In this document: piece after piece, positions 1 through 5,969 of the stretch
How the letters are laid out: each line of letters begins with the position of its first letter
Position numbering within the stretch: the first letter of the stretch is position 1
NCBI GenBank assembly: GCA_028691095.1
Contig: JAQUZZ010000097.1
Coordinates: 1-5,969, forward strand
Length of the DNA stretch: 5,969 bases
Reading direction: 5' to 3'
From: Alistipes sp.
GTDB lineage: Bacteria; Bacteroidota; Bacteroidia; Bacteroidales; Rikenellaceae
Notes under the pieces: model-generated
The model's database searches: none
Told to the model about the DNA's origin: nothing
What the model saw: the letters and a program-made list of their open reading frames with translations, nothing else
Made by a program: the position numbers and the translations under genes

Positions 1-1257
1 GGTTCCGTCGACCTCGGTTTGACCGACGATGCCATAGCGTTGAAGCACCACCCCGATCAGCAGCGGCACAAAGGCCAACCCCCAGTTTTGGATCCAGAAG
101 ATCACCGAGTAGGCAGTTCCTAACATACGGAACGGGACGATTTTGGGCAGAGAGGGCCACATGGCAGAGGGAACCAACGAGAAGGAGGCACCCAGCAGGA
201 GCATGAGCGTGATGGCTACCCAACTCTCGTTGAGCGCGGGGATCGCAAAGAGGAGATGAACCGCTACGAGCAGTACCGACCCGATCACCATGAGGGTTGC
301 ACCGTAGCCTTTGCGGTCATAGAGGCTGCCGAAAAGCGGGGTGAGCAGGATGTTGCCAAAGGGGAGCAAGGCGGGAATGGCTCCGGCGAACTCCGGCGCG
401 ACCTGGAACTTCTGAATCATCAGTTCGGTTGCATATTTCAGAAAGGGAAAGACGGCCGAGTAGAAGAGAACGCAGAGAATTGTGAGATACCAAAACGCGC
501 GAATGCGGGTGATTTGCCATACATCGCGCATCCGGAAGGGCTCTTCGGGCGTGGCGTCGACCTCCTCTTGCGAGGGCTGTGGATCATGGCGTCGATCCAT
601 GATACAGAAGACCAGAAAGGTGAGCAGCCCGATGCAGAAGAGCACGAGACACAGGGCAACCGGAGCACTCGGATGCCCCATCCATTGGGCAAACGGCAGG
701 GCTCCGAACATGGCAATGGCGGTTCCGATGCGCCCCGCGGTGACGTTGAGACCCAAGGCCAAAGCCAGCGATCGCCCCTGAAACCATCGAACGACGATTT
801 TGTTGGCCGTGATTCCGATCAGCTCTGTGCCGACCCCAAAGAGGGCAAACCCCAAGGCCGCATACAACACTTGACTCTTGACCGTAAAGAGCGACCAACC
901 ACCCAGCGAGAGGGTCGTGTACGGGGAGGCGAAGGAGTGGGTGAGTGCCCAATATTTGAGGAGGGCTCCTCCGATCATCAACCCGACGGAGAGGAGTCCC
1001 GTAAAACGTTCGCCCTTGCGATCGAGAATCATCCCTCCGAAAATCAGCATCAGCAGAAAGATGTTGAACCATCCGTAGCCACTGGTGTAGAGTCCGTAGT
1101 CGGTGCTGTCCCAGCCCAGTTGTTGCTCCAGCATGGTTTTGAGTGGCGACATGACGTCGGCCATCACATAACCGGTGAGCATGGTGAAGGAGACGAGTCC
1201 GAGGATGATCCATCGGAAGGCGGAGGTGTGGGACGCGGAGGGGTTGGTAGAGGTCAT
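1..1257 (-). CDS. MFS transporter, MFSD1-like (C-terminus outside window)
   Basis: This is an inner-membrane secondary transporter of the major facilitator superfamily. Translating the minus strand from the ATG at 1257 gives 419 codons without a stop, running off the left edge. A short polar N-terminus is followed by about eleven hydrophobic segments. A hydrophilic, acidic central loop lies at residues 220-250. The MFS motif A appears twice, once per half: GMILDRKGE at 75-83 and GSLYDRKGY at 310-318. The stretch near 376-400 (LGTAYSVIFWIQNWGLAFVP) and the one near 264-280 (FYSAVFPFLKYA) recall the MFSD1-like branch, whose animal member exports dipeptides from lysosomes; this resemblance is from memory. 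The substrate cannot be read from the sequence. MFS proteins usually have 400-470 residues, so only the last membrane helix is probably missing. The start lies 6 nt after the stop of the TPR gene, with no Shine-Dalgarno sequence, which suggests co-transcription. Confidence 0.9.
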   Translation of the reverse strand, partial: MTSTNPSASHTSAFRWIILGLVSFTMLTGYVMADVMSPLKTMLEQQLGWDSTDYGLYTSGYGWFNIFLLMLIFGGMILDRKGERFTGLLSVGLMIGGALLKYWALTHSFASPYTTLSLGGWSLFTVKSQVLYAALGFALFGVGTELIGITANKIVVRWFQGRSLALALGLNVTAGRIGTAIAMFGALPFAQWMGHPSAPVALCLVLFCIGLLTFLVFCIMDRRHDPQPSQEEVDATPEEPFRMRDVWQITRIRAFWYLTILCVLFYSAVFPFLKYATELMIQKFQVAPEFAGAIPALLPFGNILLTPLFGSLYDRKGYGATLMVIGSVLLVAVHLLFAIPALNESWVAITLMLLLGASFSLVPSAMWPSLPKIVPFRMLGTAYSVIFWIQNWGLAFVPLLIGVVLQRYGIVGQTEVDGT

Positions 1258-1263
1258 GGTGGG

Positions 1264-3294
1264 TTATCGGTTGAGCGGTTGCCCATAGAGTTTGAGGGCT
1301 TGGTAGGCAGCCGCAATGCCCAGCTCACCGGCTTTGCTCATATCCAGACACCCTTTGTGGGTGTCTTTGAGGAAGATCTGAATCAATCCTCGATTGAAGT
1401 AGGCTTCGGCAAACGTGGGGTTCAGTTCAATGGCGTGCGTGTAGTCTTCGAGGGCTTCGGACATGGCTCCCGACAGACAGTAGAGGTTGGCGCGATTGTA
1501 GTAAGTGTAGGCAAAGTTGGGCAACAACTTGATGGCTTTGTTGAGATCGGCAATGGCGTCGTCGTAGTTGTAGGAGCGCGTTGAGTGGTCGCGCAATCGG
1601 TTCCCCGGGTCGCTATCCACCGAGATGCGATGGAAGTTGTTGTCGATCGACGAGATGAAATCAATCATCTCGCTCTGCGTCGTACTGCGGTTGATGTAGA
1701 GGAAGGGATTGGACGGATTGCGGTCGATGGCGGCGGTGTATTGTGCAATGGCACTGGTGTATTGGCGGATCAGCGATTGTGTGACGCCCCGCTTGAAGTA
1801 GGCTTGCCAACGGTTGTCCCCCTGACGGATCGCCTCCTCGGCTCCTTCGTCGAGCACAAAGAGCGTGTCGGGCGGCAAGTTGGTTTCGCGGTTGACCCAT
1901 TGCATCTGACGCCACCCCACTTGCTGGCAGAAGTTTTCTGCCGCTTCATTGTAATATTTGCTATAAGTATCGGGTAGCGAGGGTCGTTGGGTTTTGGCGG
2001 TAGCCGAATCGGACTGGATAAGGGAGAATTTGAAGAGCGGCAGGAGGGAGAGATCGCCACTCTGTGATCCGATTGCTTGACGCTCCTGTTTCATCAGGTC
2101 GGTATTCTCGAACGAGAGCAGTTGGTTGAACTGTCGACTGGTGTCGGCATAGATGGAGAAGGTGCTGTCGTTGAGTTTGGCGCGGTATTCGGCAATTTTG
2201 CGATCGGCAGTCTCTTTGTCGCTACGCGAACCCTTCATGTCGCGCAGGTTGTAGCGCAACGACGAGCGTCCCAGGTAGGCGTTGGCAAAGTCGGGGTAGA
2301 GGTCGATGGCGCGGGAGTAGTCGGCAATCGCGGCTTCGTAATTTCCCAACTGAGTATAGAGTCCCGCACGGTTATAGTAGATCAAGACGTTGTTGGGTAG
2401 GAGGATCGCTACCCGATTGTAATCCTCCAAGGCCTTGTTGTAATCTCCGATCTGTGTCCGCAGAATGGCCCGATTGAAGTAGGTGATGGCGTTGGTGGAG
2501 TCCAGTTGCACGGCTTTCGAGAAGTCGGCAATCGCATCCACAGGGTGCTGGGTGCGGGAGTAGAGCAGAGCCCGATTGAAATAGGCGGGCAGGAATGTCG
2601 AGTCGTAATCGAGGGCTTTGTTGAAGTCTTCGAGTGCCGGTTCGTAACGTCGCAGGGAGAGGTAGAGCGATCCGCGTCGATTGTAGCCGTTGGGATCAAA
2701 GTAGTTGGTGCGGATTCCCTGCTCATAATCCGACAGGGCGCGGAGGGTGTCTTTCAGATAGAGATAGCTGGTTCCCCGGTTGAGGTAGGCCTCGGAGACC
2801 TTGGGGTCGTATTTGATGAAGGTGGAGAAGTCCTCCACCGCCTTCTCGAATTGTTGACTCAGCAGGTAGGTGACGGCTCGGCTGTAATAGGGACTGGGAA
2901 TGTCGGGTCGCAAGTCAATGGCCTCCTGAAAGTCGCGTAGTGCATCGTCGTAGTTTCCTAATCGGGAGCGTGTAATGGCGCGATATTGATAGGCGGTGGT
3001 GAAGACCGGATTCTGCCGAATGGCCCGTGTGAAATCCTGCTCGGCGCCCAAGAGATCCTCCAAGTTGTACTTGGCGATGCCCCTGAGAAAATAGCCTTCG
3101 GTGGCGGAGGTGTCGGCACGCAGAAGGATGTTGAGCACTTCGATGGCATCCTGATATTTATCTTCGATGAGCAGACTGCGGCCTGCATAGAAGAAGTAGG
3201 CCTTATTGAGTTGAGCTTCTGCTCCACGAAAAGAGAACACGCCTGCCATCATCCATAGCAGGAACCATAACATTCTACGCATGCGTCGGATCAT
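1264..3294 (-). CDS. Exported tetratricopeptide-repeat (TPR) protein
   Basis: A predicted exported protein of 676 residues built almost wholly of TPR units. A signal peptide occupies about residues 1-27: arginine-rich start MIRRMRRM, hydrophobic core, AEA cleavage site before Q28. Ten TPRs follow in exact 34-residue register at about 32-371, with typical units such as AYFNRALLY...DAIADFSKAVQLD. A non-TPR linker (372-496) comes next. Four more units follow (497-663), the second enlarged by 31 residues. The C-terminus has KGCLDMSKAGELG, which I recall as common in Bacteroidetes TPR proteins. TPR arrays bind proteins or peptides, so a periplasmic scaffold or partner of the downstream transporter is plausible but unproven; no enzymatic domain is seen. 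The start is uncertain. The ATG at 3294 was chosen because it gives a compact signal peptide. The ATG at 3318 has GGAGG only 3 nt upstream, and the ATG at 3369 would give 701 residues. Confidence 0.9.
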   Translation of the reverse strand: MIRRMRRMLWFLLWMMAGVFSFRGAEAQLNKAYFFYAGRSLLIEDKYQDAIEVLNILLRADTSATEGYFLRGIAKYNLEDLLGAEQDFTRAIRQNPVFTTAYQYRAITRSRLGNYDDALRDFQEAIDLRPDIPSPYYSRAVTYLLSQQFEKAVEDFSTFIKYDPKVSEAYLNRGTSYLYLKDTLRALSDYEQGIRTNYFDPNGYNRRGSLYLSLRRYEPALEDFNKALDYDSTFLPAYFNRALLYSRTQHPVDAIADFSKAVQLDSTNAITYFNRAILRTQIGDYNKALEDYNRVAILLPNNVLIYYNRAGLYTQLGNYEAAIADYSRAIDLYPDFANAYLGRSSLRYNLRDMKGSRSDKETADRKIAEYRAKLNDSTFSIYADTSRQFNQLLSFENTDLMKQERQAIGSQSGDLSLLPLFKFSLIQSDSATAKTQRPSLPDTYSKYYNEAAENFCQQVGWRQMQWVNRETNLPPDTLFVLDEGAEEAIRQGDNRWQAYFKRGVTQSLIRQYTSAIAQYTAAIDRNPSNPFLYINRSTTQSEMIDFISSIDNNFHRISVDSDPGNRLRDHSTRSYNYDDAIADLNKAIKLLPNFAYTYYNRANLYCLSGAMSEALEDYTHAIELNPTFAEAYFNRGLIQIFLKDTHKGCLDMSKAGELGIAAAYQALKLYGQPLNR

Positions 3295-3305
3295 AATTTG
3301 ATGGG

Positions 3306-3313
3306 CTAAGATA
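3306..3313 (-). promoter_or_regulatory. Weak candidate -7 box for the TPR-MFS operon
   Basis: On the minus strand the sequence TATCTTAG matches the Bacteroidetes -7 consensus TAnnTTTG at five of its six fixed positions. It lies 11 nt before the ATG at 3294, which would leave a very short leader. No TTTG-like -33 element sits at the usual 19-23 nt spacing. If translation instead starts at 3318, this box would lie inside the coding sequence and be meaningless. Confidence 0.2.
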
Positions 3314-3364
3314 GTCATTTTCCTCCATATTTTGGATGTGCAACGACCGAAAAATGGCGTTTTA

Positions 3365-3377
3365 AGCACAGTGTGCT
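3365..3377. repeat. 13-bp perfect palindrome, possible operator
   Basis: AGCACAGTGTGCT is an inverted repeat with 6-bp arms around a single central G. It lies about 70 bp upstream of the chosen TPR start and about 170 bp upstream of the purA promoter box. Its size and symmetry suit a dimeric regulator site, but no regulator is encoded nearby and no second copy was noticed in the window. Confidence 0.3.
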
Positions 3378-3549
3378 ATTTATTAGCAATCAACACCCTG
3401 CATATCAGGAATATACCATGACCCAAAGGCTCAATAATTCTTTGGAATTACAGACAGGGAAAAGCTTCTCCAGTTACCGCGATAAAACGAGGGTTGAAGG
3501 CTGTTTTTGTGAAAATTGGGTCGTTTTGGGCAATTCTTTTTCGCAACGC

Positions 3550-3580
3550 TTTCAAGTTCCGAAAAAGTTCTCTACCTTTG
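3550..3580 (+). promoter_or_regulatory. Bacteroidetes-type sigma-ABfr promoter for purA
   Basis: TACCTTTG at 3573-3580 matches the Bacteroidetes -7 consensus TAnnTTTG exactly. It is preceded, across a 19-nt spacer, by TTTC at 3550-3553, one base from the -33 consensus TTTG. The surrounding CGAAAAAGTTCTC resembles strong Bacteroidales promoters. Transcription would start near 3586-3588, giving a purA leader of about 185 nt. A weaker second candidate lies closer to the gene: TTG at 3649-3651, 18 nt, then TAGGTTTC at 3670-3677. Confidence 0.65.
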
Positions 3581-3684
3581 AAAGCAATTTTTGCGCTGAA
3601 GCATGACCAAGGTCGATTTCGGGCAGCTGTTGCTCCGAAAACGATCTGTTGTGCTGTTTTGTTGTGGGATAGGTTTCGTTTTTT

Positions 3685-3702
3685 GCGACGCATCGCGACG
3701 CA
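3685..3702 (+). repeat. Tandem 10-bp repeat in the purA leader
   Basis: The octamer GCGACGCA occurs at 3685-3692 and again at 3695-3702, separated by TC, a period of exactly 10 bp or about one helical turn. It lies between the predicted promoter and the purA start, 70 nt before the ATG. It could be a regulator site or chance; no matching motif is known to me. Confidence 0.4.
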
Positions 3703-3771
3703 ATGAGCAGCTCAGACGACAAATTGCGGTATCACAACACCCAAAGATTAATCAATTTTCAAACCATACCG

Positions 3772-5037
3772 ATGAAAAAAGTAGATGTTGTTTTAGGCTT
3801 ACAATGGGGTGACGAGGGGAAAGGCAAAGTGGTCGATGTCTTGACACCCCGTTACCAGGTGATCGCCCGCTTCCAGGGAGGGCCCAACGCGGGACACTCG
3901 CTGCACTTTGAGGGTAACAAATATGTGCTTCATACGATTCCTTCAGGAATCTTTCGTCCCGAGTCGATCAACATTATCGGCAATGGCGTAGTGATTGATC
4001 CGGTGATTCTCTCCGATGAGATTGCAAAATTGGAAAAGGATGGCGTGGACGTAGTCTCCAAATTGCGGATCTCGAAGAAAGCACATCTGATTCTGCCCAC
4101 CCACCGGATTATTGATGCCGCGTCGGAGGCTTCCAAAGGTAAAACCAAGATCGGTTCGACCCTCAAGGGAATCGGCCCGACCTATATGGATAAGACCGGC
4201 CGTAATGGCTTGCGTGTGGGCGATATGATCGCTCCCGATTTTGCCGACCGTTACGCGCGCCTCAAGGCCAAACATCTGGATCTGTTGCGTCAGTATGACT
4301 ACCAGTTCGATATTACCGATTACGAGAAAGAGTGGATGGATGGCGTCAACAACTTGCGTCGCTTCCAGTTTATTGATAGCGAGAACGAGGTCAACCGTTT
4401 GCTCAACGAAGACAAAGGCATTTTGGCCGAGGGGGCACAAGGTTCGATGTTGGATATTGACTTCGGAACCTATCCGTTTGTCACCTCATCCAGTACGCTA
4501 TGTGCCGGCGTATGTACGGGGTTGGGCGTTGCTCCCTCGCGCATTGGGAAAGTCTACGGAATCTTCAAGGCCTACTGCACCCGTGTGGGTAGCGGGCCCT
4601 TCCCGACCGAGTTGTTCGACGAGGATGGCGAGAAGATGCGTCAGATCGGTATGGAGTTCGGTGCTACAACCGGACGCGCGCGCCGTTGCGGATGGCTCGA
4701 CATGGTTGCGCTGCGCTATGCGGTGATGATGAACGGGGTGACCGCCCTGATCATGATGAAGTCCGATGTGCTCAATTCGTTTGAGCGACTGAAAGTTGCC
4801 GTGGCCTACAAGATCGGCGATCAAGAGGTGACGGATTTCCCATACGAAATTGATGAACAAACCGTTCCTGTATATAAAGAGTTTGAGGGATGGAATTGCA
4901 ACATCAACGGCATTCGGAACTACGAACAGTTCCCCGAACGACTCAAGGAGTACATCGAGTTTATCGAGCAGGAGACAGGCGTTCCTGTGAAGATCATCTC
5001 TGTGGGCCCGGATCGCGAAGAGACCATCCTGCGATAA
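3772..5037 (+). CDS. purA: Adenylosuccinate synthetase (PurA)
   Basis: PurA joins IMP and aspartate using GTP to make adenylosuccinate, the first committed step toward AMP, in the cytosol. The 421-residue product is full length for bacterial PurA (about 420-430). The N-terminus has the family motif GLQWGDEGKGK at 9-19 with catalytic Asp14, and GGPNAGHS at 36-43 with catalytic His42. GIGPTYMDK is at 133-141, EGAQGSMLDIDFGTYPFVT at 220-238, and the IMP/Asp-binding TTGRARRCGW at 299-308. KSDVL at 330-334 stands where many PurA have KLDVL for guanine binding; the serine is, as I recall, seen in other Bacteroidetes. The ATG at 3772 puts the canonical MKKVDVVLGLQWGDEG at the N-terminus. An in-frame ATG at 3703 would add 23 residues unlike any PurA. 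There is no Shine-Dalgarno sequence. All key residues are intact, so the enzyme should be active. The lipoprotein gene follows after 25 nt. Confidence 0.97.
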   Translation: MKKVDVVLGLQWGDEGKGKVVDVLTPRYQVIARFQGGPNAGHSLHFEGNKYVLHTIPSGIFRPESINIIGNGVVIDPVILSDEIAKLEKDGVDVVSKLRISKKAHLILPTHRIIDAASEASKGKTKIGSTLKGIGPTYMDKTGRNGLRVGDMIAPDFADRYARLKAKHLDLLRQYDYQFDITDYEKEWMDGVNNLRRFQFIDSENEVNRLLNEDKGILAEGAQGSMLDIDFGTYPFVTSSSTLCAGVCTGLGVAPSRIGKVYGIFKAYCTRVGSGPFPTELFDEDGEKMRQIGMEFGATTGRARRCGWLDMVALRYAVMMNGVTALIMMKSDVLNSFERLKVAVAYKIGDQEVTDFPYEIDEQTVPVYKEFEGWNCNINGIRNYEQFPERLKEYIEFIEQETGVPVKIISVGPDREETILR

Positions 5038-5062
5038 CGACAAATTTTTGAATGGAGAAGCC

Positions 5063-5764
5063 ATGAAAACAACAAAATTTTCGATGGCAGTGATGCTGTC
5101 CGCAGCACTCTGTTTGACGGGTTGTGCCGCATTCAACAACATGAGTTCCACGGGAAAGGGTGCAACGGTCGGTGGCGGCGGTGGTGCCGTCGTAGGAGCC
5201 GGAATCGGTGCTTTGGCCGGCGGCGGAAAAGGAGCAGCCATTGGTACGCTGGTAGGCGCTGGCGTAGGTGCCGGAGTGGGTGCTTTGATTGGAAAACGGA
5301 TGGATAAACAGAAGGCGCAACTGGAGAAGATCGAGGGAGCCCAAGTGGAGACCGTGACCGACGAGAACAACTTGCAGGCGATCAAGGTGACCTTTACCGA
5401 TAAGATCCTCTTTGCCACAGGCAAGAGCGAACTGAACGATGCTTCGCGGAGTTCGCTGAAACGTTTTGTCCAGACCCTAACCGAATCTCCGGAGACCGAT
5501 ATTGCCATCTACGGCCATACGGACAACACGGGAAGCCGGGAAGTCAATCAACGCCTCTCTGAGCAGCGAGCTCAGGCGGTGGCAAATTTCTTGATGGGAC
5601 AGAAGATCGACCCATCACGTCTCACGACGCGCGGTTTGGCCTATGATGCTCCGGTGGCTGACAACAGCACCGAGGAGGGTCGGGCGCAGAACCGTCGGGT
5701 GGAGATCCTGATTACTGCGAACGAAACCATGATTCAGCAAGCCAAAGAGGGTACGCTGAAGTAA
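5063..5764 (+). CDS. Glycine-zipper OmpA-family outer-membrane lipoprotein (YiaD/Pal-like)
   Basis: A 233-residue predicted lipoprotein that should anchor the outer membrane to peptidoglycan. A signal peptide ends in the lipobox LTGC with acylated Cys21; Ala at +2 suggests sorting to the outer membrane. Residues 31-77 form a glycine-rich zipper of repeated GxG and GxxxG units ending at GKRMDK, a membrane-inserting helical hairpin in related proteins. A short charged linker leads to the OmpA C-terminal domain at about 107-217. That domain contains GHTDNTGS (151-158), NQRLSEQRA (162-170) and AQNRRVEI (208-215). Asp154 and Arg169 correspond to the diaminopimelate-binding pair of OmpA-like domains, so peptidoglycan binding looks intact. 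The architecture matches E. coli YiaD, but orthology is not shown. The ATG at 5063 is chosen over an in-frame TTG at 5048 because it begins the signal peptide directly and has GGAG upstream. It is probably transcribed with purA. Confidence 0.93.
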   Translation: MKTTKFSMAVMLSAALCLTGCAAFNNMSSTGKGATVGGGGGAVVGAGIGALAGGGKGAAIGTLVGAGVGAGVGALIGKRMDKQKAQLEKIEGAQVETVTDENNLQAIKVTFTDKILFATGKSELNDASRSSLKRFVQTLTESPETDIAIYGHTDNTGSREVNQRLSEQRAQAVANFLMGQKIDPSRLTTRGLAYDAPVADNSTEEGRAQNRRVEILITANETMIQQAKEGTLK

Positions 5765-5853
5765 GCGTAGGGCGGAGCCAACATCCGCATCCGTTGCACT
5801 TCGGAGTCGGGCGTAACAGCCGATAAGGGGATTGCCTCGGGGTGCTACTTGGA

Positions 5854-5884
5854 TTGGGACATCGCCCATAACCTATAACTTTTG
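5854..5884 (+). promoter_or_regulatory. Candidate promoter immediately before the hairpin
   Basis: TTG at 5854-5856 is followed after 19 nt by TAACTTTTG at 5876-5884, the Bacteroidetes -7 box TAnnTTTG with one extra T. The spacing is right but both boxes are imperfect. Its transcript would begin inside the left arm of the hairpin at 5882-5925 and run toward a gene beyond the right edge. Confidence 0.25.
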
Positions 5885-5925
5885 AGCGCGGCCGTTTAAA
5901 TGCAAATTTAAACGGCCGCGCTCAA
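5882..5925. terminator. 20-bp perfect hairpin with GCAA loop, probable terminator
   Basis: The arms 5882-5901 and 5906-5925 are perfectly complementary over 20 bp around a four-base loop GCAA, which has the form of a GNRA tetraloop. The base of the stem is G+C-rich (GAGCGCGGCCG) and the top is A+T-rich (TTTAAAT). It sits 117 nt after the lipoprotein gene, so ending the purA-lipoprotein transcript is the simplest role. However, no run of T follows the stem on either strand, so it is not a textbook intrinsic terminator. It may instead protect RNA ends or act as a DNA palindrome. Confidence 0.55.
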
Positions 5926-5969
5926 TCTGTGTAGGACGGAGGTCAGCATCAAGCTGTGGTTCGACAACC

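Larger units (their letters stand above)
3295..3771. other. Divergent intergenic region between TPR and purA genes
   Basis: About 480 bp separate the start of the minus-strand TPR gene from the start of purA on the plus strand. Short open frames exist on both strands but none has a recognisable domain. The stretch is more A+T-rich than the genes around it. It holds a near-consensus Bacteroidetes promoter directed at purA (3550-3580), a 13-bp palindrome nearer the TPR gene (3365-3377), and a tandem 10-bp repeat in the purA leader (3685-3702). I saw no tRNA or riboswitch that I recognise. Confidence 0.7.
5767..5941 (+). repeat. Imperfect short direct repeats flanking the hairpin region
   Basis: GTAGGGCGGAG at 5767-5777 and GTAGGACGGAG at 5931-5941 match at 10 of 11 bases, and both are followed within a few bases by CATC. 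They bracket the non-coding stretch that contains the long hairpin. The match is short and could be chance or traces of a duplicated segment. Confidence 0.25.

Noticed and set aside
584..1213. 209-codon minus-strand frame within the MFS gene
   Set aside because: It overlaps the MFS reading frame, whose two motif A copies and regular hydrophobic segments are far stronger evidence; the product is Arg/His-rich with no domain.
256..1584. 442-codon open frame on the plus strand across the MFS and TPR genes
   Set aside because: It is antisense to two well-supported genes, spans their boundary, is low-complexity (rich in G, E and H), and has no recognisable domain or membrane character.
1338..3200. 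Repetitive DNA pattern resembling a repeat array
   Set aside because: The recurring similarity comes from the roughly 102-bp coding period of TPR units in the protein, not from CRISPR or satellite repeats.
3448..3693. 81-codon minus-strand frame in the intergenic region
   Set aside because: It runs antisense through the predicted purA promoter, is basic and low-information, and no family is recognisable.
3703..3771. N-terminal extension of purA from the upstream in-frame ATG
   Set aside because: The added 23 residues do not resemble PurA, and the ATG at 3772 gives the standard N-terminus.
4498..5508. 336-codon minus-strand frame with a Pro/Ala-rich stretch
   Set aside because: The proline/alanine stretch is the antisense reading of the lipoprotein's glycine zipper, and the rest is antisense to purA.
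5615..5869. 84-codon minus-strand frame at the end of the lipoprotein gene
   Set aside because: It is mostly antisense to the conserved OmpA-domain codons, and no homology is recognisable.

Overview
The window looks like chromosomal DNA of a Bacteroidales (phylum Bacteroidota) bacterium of fairly high G+C. The basis is a near-consensus Bacteroidetes-type promoter (TTTC, 19 nt, TACCTTTG), start codons mostly without clear Shine-Dalgarno sequences, a PurA with variants I associate with that group, and a long TPR protein of a Bacteroidetes style. No rRNA, tRNA, CRISPR array, transposase or phage gene was found.

Layout: two transcription units diverge from a gene-free region of about 480 bp (3295-3771). 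On the minus strand, an exported tetratricopeptide-repeat protein of about 676 residues (1264-3294) is followed after only 6 nt by a major facilitator transporter (1-1257). The transporter's C-terminus runs off the left edge. The two are very probably one operon. On the plus strand, purA (adenylosuccinate synthetase, 3772-5037) is followed after 25 nt by a glycine-zipper/OmpA-domain outer-membrane lipoprotein (5063-5764), also probably co-transcribed. A 20-bp perfect hairpin with a GCAA loop (5882-5925) lies 117 nt beyond the lipoprotein gene.

How the genes relate: PurA carries out the first committed step from IMP to AMP in the cytosol. The lipoprotein is a probable peptidoglycan tether of the outer membrane. 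The TPR protein is predicted to be periplasmic or surface-associated and probably a protein-interaction scaffold. The transporter resembles the MFSD1-like branch of the MFS, and its substrate is unknown. Nothing in the sequence ties the two operons together beyond the shared intergenic region.

This is mostly an ordinary housekeeping region and I do not see a clear new system. The items most worth a second look are the long perfect hairpin and the promoter-like sequence just before it, the long purA leader with a 10-bp tandem repeat, and the TPR/MFS pair.
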